Origin: Vreelandella glaciei
GTDB taxonomy: Bacteria > Pseudomonadota > Gammaproteobacteria > Pseudomonadales > Halomonadaceae
Direction of reading: 5' to 3'
Assembly (NCBI RefSeq): GCF_013415125.1
Contig: NZ_JACCDE010000038.1
Span: 1 to 45,293 of the forward strand
DNA length: 45,293 nt
How positions within the stretch are numbered: position 1 is the first letter of the stretch; each line of letters starts with the position of its first letter. Of the stretch, positions 32,374-41,107 are shown piece after piece. A model generated the notes under the pieces. It saw only the letters and a program-made list of their open reading frames with translations. It ran no database searches and was not told the DNA's origin. A program made the position numbers and the translations under genes.

Positions 32374-34074
32374 TTAATCACGTGGCGCGCGCGGAATGGG
32401 GTCTTGGGCATCCAGGTTATCAAACAGCAGAGCCCTGGGATTGTCGTTAAGCGTGCGGGTAAGTGGCTGCAAGTCACGCATTAAGCGATCCAGTCGTTCG
32501 ATGGCAGTGGTGAGCTCTTGGTAAGCGGACGATGACGGAGACAGCCCTTCCAGCGTGCTACGTAGTTCCTCAAGAGTCCCGTTTAGGTTGCCACCAATCG
32601 CCTGGGTCTCCGGATCATTCAGCAGCTGATTGAGAGAAGCACTTACTTCACGTACTTCATTAAGAACATCCTCAGAGGCCTGCAAATTACGATCCAAGCC
32701 AGCAAGTAACGGCTCAACCTCAAGGCTGTTCAGTTTCTCAAGCAAATCGGTCACTTGTGCTTGAATCTGCGCAAACCCGCCCGCCACCGTAGGGAATACG
32801 TCGCGCTCAGAGAATCGTTCAGCGACATACTCGTCGGCAGGGTCTCGTTGGAAGTTTAAGTCGACAAACAGTGCGCCTGTCAGCAGATTGCCACTTTTGA
32901 GTGACGCGCGAAGCCCCAGACCAAACATGCGCTCGAAACGAGCTTGCCACTCTTCTAGATTAATATCGCTATTTTCAATACCCAGGCGCTGCGGCTCAAT
33001 CCGTATCAAGACAGGAATTGCAAAGCGCGCGCGCGAGTCAGGCTGAGGAGCGGTAAAGTTCCAGGGCACGGCGGCAACAGTGCCCATTCGCACCCCGCGA
33101 AACTCTACAGGGGCTCCTTTTGAAAGACCGCGAACCGTTTCATCTACCAGCAGTACATACTCTAAGTAACGATTAAAGGTGCCTTCTCGTGCCGCATCTT
33201 CATCAGCATAAAGGGTGAAGCGCGTATTGGCTTCGACTGGCTGCCCCATAGGTAGGTCTTCAGGTACGCCAAACGTAACGCCGCCGCCGAGTAAGGCTTC
33301 AATGGATTCGACGTTAACGCGTACACCATCAGCACCTAAACGAAAATCAATACCACTAGAGGTCCAAAAACGTGTGCTGTCGGTCACTAAGTCGGTATAC
33401 GGTTCTTCAATAAATACCTGATGCTGCATAGTGCGTGAATCAGGTTCAAAGCTATTTTCTTCAATGCGCCCCACGGTGTAGCCCTGATAGGAAACCGGGT
33501 CGCCGACGCGAAGGGAGTTTCCCAGTTGGCTGGTTAGGCTTAGTCGCAGGCCTGCCTGCCCGGCCGGGGCGACGGGAGGGATATCGCTGACAGGAAACTC
33601 GCGTCTAGGTGCTTCTTCAGTGCCGGGCTCAAGCTGAATGTAAGCGCCGGATAGTACGGTACCCAAGCCACTAATCCCTTCACGCCCAATGCGCGGTTTA
33701 ACCACCCAGAAGCGACTATCTTCGCGCAGCATATCCTCGACTTCCGGCTGGATGCGTGCGGTTAATACTGCATGAGAGAGATCATCGGATAGACGCACAC
33801 TCTGTACACGACCAATTTCAACATTGCGACTGCGGATCAGTGTATTGCCCGCTTCGATGCCCTCTGCATTATCCATGGTAAGCGTGACTTGGGTGCCCCG
33901 ACTGGAGTAGTTGTCATATACCAGCCATAAGCCAATCGCAATGGCGACGATAGGCACTACCCAAATAGGAGAAAGGCGCGTTTGACGCGATGTCTTGGCC
34001 TTATTTAAATCCTGTTCGCTGGCGGAGTCAGCATTAGCCTGGTTGGAAGTAGGCGGAGTTGTTTCATTAGCCAT
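32374..34074 (-). CDS. pqiB: PqiB-like MCE-domain inter-membrane transport protein
   Basis: A 566-residue protein with one N-terminal membrane helix (LSPIWVVPIVAIAIGLWLVYD). It is followed by three MCE (MlaD-like) domains (GTQVTLTMDNAEGIEAGNTLIR; LRVGDPVSYQGYTVGRIEE; GAPVEFRGVRMGTV) and a long helical C-terminus (about 440-560). PqiB hexamers form a periplasm-spanning tube linking PqiA in the inner membrane to PqiC. The ATG at 34074 overlaps the end of pqiA by 8 bases, implying coupling; a TTG at 34077 is less likely. Paraquat inducibility is known in E. coli only. Confidence 0.93.
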   Translation of the reverse strand: MANETTPPTSNQANADSASEQDLNKAKTSRQTRLSPIWVVPIVAIAIGLWLVYDNYSSRGTQVTLTMDNAEGIEAGNTLIRSRNVEIGRVQSVRLSDDLSHAVLTARIQPEVEDMLREDSRFWVVKPRIGREGISGLGTVLSGAYIQLEPGTEEAPRREFPVSDIPPVAPAGQAGLRLSLTSQLGNSLRVGDPVSYQGYTVGRIEENSFEPDSRTMQHQVFIEEPYTDLVTDSTRFWTSSGIDFRLGADGVRVNVESIEALLGGGVTFGVPEDLPMGQPVEANTRFTLYADEDAAREGTFNRYLEYVLLVDETVRGLSKGAPVEFRGVRMGTVAAVPWNFTAPQPDSRARFAIPVLIRIEPQRLGIENSDINLEEWQARFERMFGLGLRASLKSGNLLTGALFVDLNFQRDPADEYVAERFSERDVFPTVAGGFAQIQAQVTDLLEKLNSLEVEPLLAGLDRNLQASEDVLNEVREVSASLNQLLNDPETQAIGGNLNGTLEELRSTLEGLSPSSSAYQELTTAIERLDRLMRDLQPLTRTLNDNPRALLFDNLDAQDPIPRAPRD

Positions 34075-35389
34075 CAACAGGTTCCTTGGTGGCCGCTTTA
34101 CGGCGAAGAAGAAAGTGGCGAAGAGAGTTTCTATGGGGAGGTGATGTATCCCATATTAAGCGTGGATCAAATGTCATCGCCGCCAACATGGTTAACACAA
34201 CCACAGAGCCGAAGGCGAGTGCAGCTGGACCTGGTGTAATTGACATTAATGATCCTGCGCGGATCAGCGCCACCAAAATAGCGACCACAAAAACATCGAC
34301 CATCGACCAGCGGCCGATAAATTCCGTTAAGCGATAAAGCCGAGTACGGCTTTGGGCATTCAAGACGCTGCTGCGTCTAACGACTAGGCAAAGCCAGGTT
34401 AAGGCAACTAATTTGCCGACTGGTACGATAACGCTGGCTATGAAAATGACGGCTGCAATTGGCCAGGAGCCCATCTGTATCAGTTGAACGACACCGCCTA
34501 TGATGGTTGATGGTGAAGAGTTGCCCAAGCTTGTGGTGGTCATAATAGGGTAAACATTAGCAGGAATGTACATAATCGCGGAGGCGCCCAGCAGTGCCCA
34601 TGTGCGCTGTAAGCTATGCGGTAACCGCTGGTGAAGCTTTTCATGGCAGCGAATACAATGTCCTCGGCCCTGTGGCGATAGACGATTAATAAGCCCGCAG
34701 GTGGGGCAGCCAGTTAGCCCTTGGCCAGCGGCAGGGATTCCAGTTTGAGTGCCGTCGGGGGCCAGGGGTTCTCCCTCTAGCGAGAACCACATCCAATCTG
34801 CGTCGATAGATTGAGTGGTCATCAGTAGTAGCAGTGCAAACACGCAAAAACCCCAAAAGGATATACCTAGCTCAACATCGGCTAGGCCCGCTATTTTGAT
34901 CAGGCTTACCAGGGCGCCAATAATAAATACGTCGGCCATCATCCATGGCGTTAAATGCGCTAATGAGCGGGCTATATCGCGGCTAAAAGGCAGAGGGTGA
35001 CCCCGCAAGAGGCCAAACTGGAGCCAAAGCACGCCAAGCAGGTATACCGCTGGCAATACCACTATGGTCATGATGATGGCGATTGCGACGAGCGGTTGAT
35101 GAAAGCCAATCAGGGCAGTGGCGGTTTGGGTTAACTCAATGCGGTTGCTAACCCCGCTAACGGTAAAACTAATAAAAGGAAATGAGACGGCCACCATTAG
35201 TGCAATGAGAGATGCGATGGCGAGCGCCATGCTGCGCTGAGCAGGGTAGCGATGGCGTTTGACTAATACATGCGAGCACCTTGGGCAGCTTGCTCTTTCA
35301 CCAGAGCTGAGTGGTGGTAGTGCGGATACCCAGTCACATTCATGACAGGCGCGCAAACGCCTTCGCTGAGTTCGAGTCTCAGGCGGCAT
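34067..35389 (-). CDS. pqiA: PqiA-like integral membrane protein
   Basis: The inner-membrane component of the PqiABC lipid transport system. It contains two PqiA domains, each with four hydrophobic helices and a zinc-ribbon-like head: CHECDWVSALPPL...CPRC near the start and CPTCGLINRL...CIRCHEKL in the middle. The second repeat includes YIPANVYPIMTTTSLG, the usual signature after the ribbon. The ATG at 35389 gives 440 residues (E. coli PqiA about 417). The frame extends to a TTG at 35452 (461 residues), and no start has a good ribosome site, so the N-terminus is uncertain by about 20 residues. It begins the operon pqiA-pqiB-pqiC. Confidence 0.9.
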   Translation of the reverse strand: MPPETRTQRRRLRACHECDWVSALPPLSSGERASCPRCSHVLVKRHRYPAQRSMALAIASLIALMVAVSFPFISFTVSGVSNRIELTQTATALIGFHQPLVAIAIIMTIVVLPAVYLLGVLWLQFGLLRGHPLPFSRDIARSLAHLTPWMMADVFIIGALVSLIKIAGLADVELGISFWGFCVFALLLLMTTQSIDADWMWFSLEGEPLAPDGTQTGIPAAGQGLTGCPTCGLINRLSPQGRGHCIRCHEKLHQRLPHSLQRTWALLGASAIMYIPANVYPIMTTTSLGNSSPSTIIGGVVQLIQMGSWPIAAVIFIASVIVPVGKLVALTWLCLVVRRSSVLNAQSRTRLYRLTEFIGRWSMVDVFVVAILVALIRAGSLMSITPGPAALAFGSVVVLTMLAAMTFDPRLIWDTSPPHRNSLRHFLLRRKAATKEPVDG

Positions 35390-35452
35390 GAGGTCAACAA
35401 GGGGGGTGTTAACCGGTAGTGCGCGGCGCTTTATCAATCGTTGTGGAGGCAA

Positions 35453-35801
35453 AAACCAAAACTCTCAGTGCGAATACCTAGCTAAACTACTAGGATGTGG
35501 CGAATTAAGCTGTTAATTACACATTTTAGCAAGTTTATGTCACTGAAATAATGTTCAAAAACATAGCCAAGCCGCTTGACCATGGCATCAGTTTAGACAA
35601 CGATGCTGCGGCGCAATGGCGAGTGGCGGCGGATGAACAGCACTGCCGGTTGCTTCTCTGCCAGGATAGCTCCTCAGCAAGAGGTCGCAACGTGATGGTT
35701 AGCGTTGCTAGTAAAATCATCTTGGCGCCCTCGCTATGAGGGTGCGCTAAGCTACAAAACGTTGAAATTAGTGCCGTTCATTATGCCATGAAGGAAATGA
35801 A
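35453..35801. other. Intergenic region between pqiA and the antiporter gene
   Basis: No gene is convincingly supported. A 62-codon plus-strand frame (35551-35739) has no ribosome site or recognised similarity. A hairpin GCGCCCTC (35725-35732) with GAGGGTGC (35738-35745), one G-U pair and a 5-base loop, lies about 56 bases before the antiporter start. It has no T-run and could be part of a leader. Divergent promoters for pqiABC and the antiporter should be here. Confidence 0.4.
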
Positions 35802-36779
35802 ATGCTGCTTCCCACATTAGCGGTTGTGTTTGGTTTGATATTATTGGTTTGGAGTGCTGAAAAGTTTATTGATGGCGCTGCAGCCACATCGCGTTGGCTT
35901 GGGCTTTCGCCGCTGTTGATTGGGATGCTTGTCATCGGTTTTGGTACCTCGGCCCCAGAAATGATGGTATCGGTGCTGGCGGCAATAGATGGTAACCCAG
36001 GGCTGGCGGTAGGTAATGCATACGGCTCTAATATTGCTAATATTGGCTTAATACTGGGGCTAATAGCGCTTATTTCGCCATTAGCCGTTCATTCCAGCGT
36101 TATCCGTAAAGAAATGCCAATACTTATGCTAGTCATGCTGGTGACTGGCTTGATGCTGCTGGACGGTTTTGTAGCACGCTGGGAAGCTGTCTGTCTTTTA
36201 CTGGCATTAGTGGCTTTTATCGTTGTTAGTATTATTCGCTCACGTAGTCAGCCTGACGACGCAATCGTATCTGAAGTAGCTGAGACCCTGGATAGCAAAC
36301 CGATGTCCCGGGGTAAATCCATTATGTGGACCCTGGTAGGGCTGCTGTTTTTGATCGCTAGTTCACGTCTATTGGTGTGGGGGGCGGTTGAAATTGCGGT
36401 TCGCTTCGGTGTCAGTGATTTGATTATTGGTCTAACCGTCGTCGCTATTGGTACTTCGCTGCCGGAACTCGCCTCTTCTATTAGCGCTCTGCGTCGGAAA
36501 GAACACGATATGGTGTTGGGCAACGTGGTCGGTTCTAACCTGTTTAACAGCTTGGCGGTCGTTGGCCTAGCGGGGGTTATTGCGCCCATTGAAGCAGGTC
36601 GGGAAGTATTGGTGCGCGACTGGAGCGTGATGACGGGTATGACACTGCTGATGATTCTATTTGCGTTTTCTTGGCGTGGTCGCCCACGGCGCATTAATCG
36701 TTTGGAAGGTGGGATATTGCTGGCGCTTTTTGTCGCGTACACCGGCTATATGGTAAGCGTCGTTATTATGTCTCGTTAG
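35802..36779 (+). CDS. yrbG: Calcium/sodium antiporter (CaCA family, YrbG-like)
   Basis: A 325-residue inner-membrane exchanger with about ten helices, built as an inverted repeat. The two alpha-repeat signatures are visible: GFGTSAPEMMVSVLAAIDGN with GNAYGSNIANIGLILG in the first half, and AIGTSLPELASSISALRRKE with GNVVGSNLFNSLAVVG in the second. Each carries the ion-binding Glu (APE, LPE) and Asn/Ser residues. It exchanges Na+ or K+ for Ca2+. A cytoplasmic loop (RSRSQPDDAIVSEVAETLDS) joins the halves. ATG 35802 follows AAGGAAATGAA. In E. coli the relative YrbG sits in the mla/kds locus; here it does not, so orthology is not certain. Confidence 0.88.
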   Translation: MLLPTLAVVFGLILLVWSAEKFIDGAAATSRWLGLSPLLIGMLVIGFGTSAPEMMVSVLAAIDGNPGLAVGNAYGSNIANIGLILGLIALISPLAVHSSVIRKEMPILMLVMLVTGLMLLDGFVARWEAVCLLLALVAFIVVSIIRSRSQPDDAIVSEVAETLDSKPMSRGKSIMWTLVGLLFLIASSRLLVWGAVEIAVRFGVSDLIIGLTVVAIGTSLPELASSISALRRKEHDMVLGNVVGSNLFNSLAVVGLAGVIAPIEAGREVLVRDWSVMTGMTLLMILFAFSWRGRPRRINRLEGGILLALFVAYTGYMVSVVIMSR

Positions 36780-37010
36780 ACGTATGTTCCTAATAGCGCA
36801 GCGCTATGGTGCTTGGTGCGTCAATGCGACCCATCTTGGGTGTTAGGTTGTCAATGTATGATGGGAACTTAATATATAATATGTTTAAAAAATTAACATA
36901 GTTAAGAAATAAGCTTAGTGCTTATAACTAAAAGTGCGCTGCCATTAAGGCTCAACTAAGCTTGTGTTAACTCGTTGATGGAATGTCGATTCAGGCCTTA
37001 GGAGAGTGAA
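36780..37010 (+). promoter_or_regulatory. Upstream region of the cytochrome bd operon
   Basis: A 231-base AT-rich gap. A perfect -10-like TATAAT lies at 36875-36880, but the nearest -35-like TTGTCA (36848-36853) is 21 bases away, too far for a normal sigma70 promoter. No clear TTGAT-N4-ATCAA ANR/FNR site was found. A short hairpin ACCCA-TCT-TGGGT near 36828-36840 may belong to the antiporter end. Confidence 0.35.
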
Positions 37011-38426
37011 ATGGAACTTGATCCGCTCGTATTATCGCGATTGCAATTTGCATTCGTTGTGTCGTTTCACGCGATCTTCCCCGTGTTTACTATTGGTCTG
37101 GCGTCCTACATTGCGCTGCTTCATGGGCTGTTCTTCAAAACGAAAAATCCAGCCTGGGACCGCCTGTCGCTCTTCTGGACAAAGGTGTTCGCCGTTGTCT
37201 TTGGCATGGGGGTGGTGTCTGGCATTGTGATGTCCTTCCAGTTTGGTACTAACTGGAGCAATTTTTCACAAGCATCCTCGAATTTCCTCGGCCCTATGCT
37301 GAGCTATGAAGTGGTGACAGCTTTCTTCTTAGAAGCGGCTTTCCTGGGCGTGCTGCTATTTGGGCGTGGAAAGGTTCCTCAAGGCGTCCACCTCTTTGCG
37401 GCCATTATGGTGGCGGTGGGCACCTTTATTTCGTCCTTTTGGATCCTATCGGCTAACAGTTGGCTGCACACGCCGGCAGGGGTAGAGCTGATCGACTTCC
37501 GTTTCCACGTCACCTCTTGGACAGAGGCGATCTTTAATCCGTCGTTCCCATACCGCTTTATGCATATGGCCGTTGCCTCCTTCCTGACAGGTGGCTTTGT
37601 TGTCGCAGGGGTGAGCGCATGGTTTCTGTTGCGTGACCGGGACCCAGAAGCTAACCGCCGTGCGCTCTCAATGTGCCTTTGGCTGTTGCTGTTTTTGGCA
37701 CCTACCCAGGCCGTTATTGGCGATTTCCATGGCATCAATACGTTAGAGCACCAGCCGACTAAAGTGGCTGCGATGGAAGGGCATTGGGAAACCTCCGGCA
37801 ATGTGCCGCTGTTGTTATTTGCTATTCCTGATCAAGATGCGCAAACCAATCACTTTGAGCTGGGTATTCCTAATCTGGCCAGCATCATCTTGACCCACTC
37901 TATTGATGGGGAGGTGCCGGGGATTAGCGAGGCGGCGCCTGAAGAGCAGCCGCCAGTGCTGATCATTTTCTGGGCCTTCCGAGTCATGGTAGGGATTGGC
38001 CTACTCATGATTGCAGTGGCGTTAACGGGATTAGTGTTACGCATCAAAGGTCGTATCTTTGATAAACGGCTATTTTTAAAAGGCTTGACTGCCATGATTC
38101 CTATGCCATTTGTCGCTGTCTTGGCGGGCTGGATCGTGACTGAGTCAGGTCGTGCGCCTTGGCTCGTTTATGGAATGATGACGCATGCCGAAGGCTTAAC
38201 GCCTTCACTAACGGGCCCTATGGCGCTATTTACTCTGATTGGTTATATCTTGGTTTACGCCGTGGTGTTTTATGCGGGCATTTATTACCTCACGCGCGTG
38301 GTGCGCAACGGTATGCTGCCTGAAGAAGAGCGCGATACAACCGATGAGAACTTCAAGCGGCCCATGCGCCCAATGTCTGCTGCGCATACCCCTTTTGACG
38401 ATGACGTTGACCCGGTGAGGAGCTAG
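37011..38426 (+). CDS. cioA: Cytochrome bd-type quinol oxidase subunit I (cyanide-insensitive type)
   Basis: The main subunit of a bd-type terminal oxidase that reduces oxygen with quinol electrons without proton pumping. The 471-residue protein has about nine helices. The N-terminal SRLQFAFVVSFHAIFPVFTIG contains the haem-ligand His. SYEVVTAFFLEAAFLGVLLFG, HTPAGVELID and TLEHQPTKVAAMEGHWET (quinol-site Lys/Glu region) follow. The short Q-loop and overall similarity point to the cyanide-insensitive (CioA) branch. The usual GRQPW motif reads GRAPW here. ATG 37011 follows TTAGGAGAG. It is the first gene of cioA-cioB-cydD-cydC. Confidence 0.94.
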   Translation: MELDPLVLSRLQFAFVVSFHAIFPVFTIGLASYIALLHGLFFKTKNPAWDRLSLFWTKVFAVVFGMGVVSGIVMSFQFGTNWSNFSQASSNFLGPMLSYEVVTAFFLEAAFLGVLLFGRGKVPQGVHLFAAIMVAVGTFISSFWILSANSWLHTPAGVELIDFRFHVTSWTEAIFNPSFPYRFMHMAVASFLTGGFVVAGVSAWFLLRDRDPEANRRALSMCLWLLLFLAPTQAVIGDFHGINTLEHQPTKVAAMEGHWETSGNVPLLLFAIPDQDAQTNHFELGIPNLASIILTHSIDGEVPGISEAAPEEQPPVLIIFWAFRVMVGIGLLMIAVALTGLVLRIKGRIFDKRLFLKGLTAMIPMPFVAVLAGWIVTESGRAPWLVYGMMTHAEGLTPSLTGPMALFTLIGYILVYAVVFYAGIYYLTRVVRNGMLPEEERDTTDENFKRPMRPMSAAHTPFDDDVDPVRS

Positions 38427-38428
38427 AC

Positions 38429-39430
38429 ATGGAAATGTTTGATCTGACGTTAGTTTGGGCCTTTATCATCGGTTTCGGCATCATGATGTATGTGTTGATG
38501 GACGGATTTGATTTGGGGCTGGGGATTCTTTACCCCTTTGCTCCTGATGAAGATGCCCGCGATGTGATGATGAACTCAGTGGCACCGATATGGGATGGCA
38601 ACGAAACATGGCTGGTGCTAGGCGGGGCTGGTTTGTTGGGCGCTTTCCCGCTGGTTTATTCGGTTTTCTTGCCGGCTTTATATATCGGCGTCTTCTTAAT
38701 GCTGGCGGGCTTGATCTTTCGTGGCGTAGCTTTTGAATTCCGTTTTAAATCCAGGCGCAATCGGCGCTGGTGGAACCGCGCTTTCTGCTGGGGATCGGCT
38801 ATCGCCGCATTCGCTCAAGGAGCTGTTGTCGGGGCTTATATTCAAGGCTTTCCAGTGGAAAACTTCGCCTATGTAGGCGGCGCCTTTGACTGGCTGACGC
38901 CTTTCTCAGTGCTGACCGGGCTTGGTTTAATGGCAGGCTACGCCCTGTTGGGGGCCACTTGGTTAATTCTTAAATCAGAAGGCCATGTGCAAGATTGGGC
39001 TTACAAAATTACCCCAATGCTGCTGGCGCTGGTGCTGTTTGTTTTTGCCGTGATCAGCCTATGGACGCCGTTCATCAATCCACTAGTGTGGGAGCGGTGG
39101 TTCGGTAATATTCAGCTAATTTGGGTTTTCCCCGTCTCTGCACTGATCTGTGCTTTTATCGTCTTTCGTTCGGTTCAAAAGCGTCGTGAAGGCGTACCTT
39201 TCCTAGCGACTATTGGTATTTATGTCTTTACCTATTTAGGTCTAATTGTAAGTAAATGGCCAGTCATCGTGCCGCCAGACTATACGCTGTGGGATGCAGC
39301 CTCTTCGCCTGAATCACAGCTGTTTTTACTGGTGGGAATGGTGTTTGTTATTCCGATTATATTGACCTATACCGCTTGGACCTACTGGGTATTCCGCGGC
39401 AAGGTGCGTGTAGGCGAGGGATATCACTGA
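38429..39430 (+). CDS. cioB: Cytochrome bd-type quinol oxidase subunit II
   Basis: The partner subunit of CioA, with 333 residues and about eight helices. Typical features are LVWAFIIGFGIMMYVLMDGFDLGLG, the conserved segment SVAPIWDGNETWLVLGGAGLLGAFP, LMLAGLIFRGVAFEFRFKS and, near the end, FLLVGMVFVIPIILTYTAWTYWVFRGKV. It starts 2 bases after cioA with AGGAG upstream and ends 3 bases before cydD. No small CydX-like frame is visible between cioB and cydD, consistent with the cyanide-insensitive branch. Confidence 0.95.
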   Translation: MEMFDLTLVWAFIIGFGIMMYVLMDGFDLGLGILYPFAPDEDARDVMMNSVAPIWDGNETWLVLGGAGLLGAFPLVYSVFLPALYIGVFLMLAGLIFRGVAFEFRFKSRRNRRWWNRAFCWGSAIAAFAQGAVVGAYIQGFPVENFAYVGGAFDWLTPFSVLTGLGLMAGYALLGATWLILKSEGHVQDWAYKITPMLLALVLFVFAVISLWTPFINPLVWERWFGNIQLIWVFPVSALICAFIVFRSVQKRREGVPFLATIGIYVFTYLGLIVSKWPVIVPPDYTLWDAASSPESQLFLLVGMVFVIPIILTYTAWTYWVFRGKVRVGEGYH

Positions 39431-39433
39431 TTC

Positions 39434-41107
39434 ATGGTAACTGAAGAAACGCTCTCCCTTTCGCCGCGCAGTTGGCTTCAAACATTGGCCAGGGGAGAGC
39501 GTAAACGTCTGCTAGGCTCTGCACTTTGCGGCGTACTGGCAGGTAGTCAAACGGTTGTGATAGTAGTGGGTCTTGCCTGGCTTATTGATCAATTGGTAAT
39601 TCACGACCAGTCGCCAATGTCTTTACTGCCGATATTTTCTCTATTGGTGGGCTGTGTGCTTTTGCGCGCCGCCTTTCAGTGGGGGCATGAAACGCTGAGC
39701 TTGGAAGCGAGCCTGCGAATACGTCAGCGTGCCAGAGCTCAGTTGCTCGATAAATTATCTGCATTAGGTCCCGTTTGGCTTACCAGTCAGCATAGTGGTT
39801 CATTAGCCAGTCAAGTGGTTGAACACATCGATACGCTAGAGGGTTATTTCGCGCGTTTTTACCCTCAACTGCGTATCACGTTCTGTTTACCACTGTTGAT
39901 CTTGGCGGTGGCAGGCTGGCTTGATTACTTGGTGGCACTTTTCCTGCTGCTTTCTGCACCGCTTATTCCGCTTTTTATGGCGTTGGTCGGTATGGGGGCG
40001 GAACGCCTTAACCGTGACCAATTCGTTGCGGTATCGCGATTGTCTGCGCATTTTATTGATCGGGTGCGTGGTATGACGACGTTGCAGCTATTTGGACGTA
40101 CCTTCGCCGCACAGCAGGATGTTTGGTATGCCACCGACGAATATCGGCGTCTGAGTATGCGTACTTTGCGTTTGGCTTTTCTCTCTTCTGCCGTCCTCGA
40201 GTTCTTTTCTTCAGTCGCGATTGCAGTGGTGGCCATGTATGTCGGTTTTGGCCTGTTGGGCTATATCGAGTACGGGCCATCTTCGTCACTGACGCTTTTT
40301 TCTGGCTTAGCGGTGCTACTGCTCGCTCCCGAGTTTTTCCAGCCTCTTCGTACGCTTTCTCAGCACTACCATGATCGCGCGGCGGCACTCGGTGCCGCCG
40401 AAAGTGTAGTGAATATACTTAATCAGCCAAGCTTGGTGAGCGGTCATCGTCATTTGCCTCCGCTGTCGGAAAGATCAGCCATCGAATTAACGGCTGCCTG
40501 CGTTGCTTATCCCAGCCGAGGGCAAGTAATAGGCCCGATCACTCTCACTATTCAAAAGGGGGAGGTGGTGGCGATTAGCGGTATCTCCGGTAGCGGAAAG
40601 TCGACACTGTTGGCGCTGCTGGCGGACTTTATCGCCCCCAGTGCGGGAGAGTACTGGCGACAGGTGAATAGCCATTATGCCTGGCTGGATCAGCAGCCTT
40701 GTCTCCTGCACGGAAGCTTGATTGATAATCTCCGCTTAGCAGCTCCTGACGCTTCTCGTGAAGAAATGGTTGCAGCGCTTCAGCGCGCAGGTTTTGGGGC
40801 TCTTTTAACCCAACTGCCCGAAGGCCTAGATACATTAATTGGTGAGCGTGGAGTTGGACTGTCGGGGGGGCAGGCTCAGCGTTTGGCAATTGCCCGCGTT
40901 TATCTCAGTAATGCTCCACTGGTACTGTTAGATGAACCCACGGCGAGTTTAGATCAAGAGACAGAGCAGTTCGTTATGACTGCTCTACTTGAGCTTGCGC
41001 AAGAGGGGCGAACGCTGGTGATCGCTACTCACCACCCCGCCGTCATCGCCGTTGCTCATCGTCACTTTGCTTTTGAGAAGGGCGAGCTGGTAGAGGTGGT
41101 CTCATGA
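39434..41107 (+). CDS. cydD: Heterodimeric ABC exporter subunit CydD
   Basis: CydD and CydC form an inner-membrane ABC transporter that is required for assembly of bd-type oxidases. It is described as exporting cysteine and glutathione or handling haem. The 557-residue protein has a six-helix N-terminal domain (to about 320) and an ATPase with Walker A ISGISGSGKST, the signature GVGLSGGQAQRLAIARVYL, Walker B PLVLLDEPTASLD and the switch His in IATHHP. It starts 4 bases after cioB and overlaps cydC by 4 bases (ATGA), so the four genes form one unit. Confidence 0.93.
   Translation: MVTEETLSLSPRSWLQTLARGERKRLLGSALCGVLAGSQTVVIVVGLAWLIDQLVIHDQSPMSLLPIFSLLVGCVLLRAAFQWGHETLSLEASLRIRQRARAQLLDKLSALGPVWLTSQHSGSLASQVVEHIDTLEGYFARFYPQLRITFCLPLLILAVAGWLDYLVALFLLLSAPLIPLFMALVGMGAERLNRDQFVAVSRLSAHFIDRVRGMTTLQLFGRTFAAQQDVWYATDEYRRLSMRTLRLAFLSSAVLEFFSSVAIAVVAMYVGFGLLGYIEYGPSSSLTLFSGLAVLLLAPEFFQPLRTLSQHYHDRAAALGAAESVVNILNQPSLVSGHRHLPPLSERSAIELTAACVAYPSRGQVIGPITLTIQKGEVVAISGISGSGKSTLLALLADFIAPSAGEYWRQVNSHYAWLDQQPCLLHGSLIDNLRLAAPDASREEMVAALQRAGFGALLTQLPEGLDTLIGERGVGLSGGQAQRLAIARVYLSNAPLVLLDEPTASLDQETEQFVMTALLELAQEGRTLVIATHHPAVIAVAHRHFAFEKGELVEVVS

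Noticed and set aside
35551..35739. 62-codon plus-strand frame, and an opposite frame at 35535-35720
   Set aside because: No ribosome site, no recognisable similarity, and both strands are open over the same bases, as expected by chance.
36955..37000. TTGATGGAATGTCGATTC as an FNR/ANR site before cioA
   Set aside because: Only the left half matches; the ATCAA half is missing.
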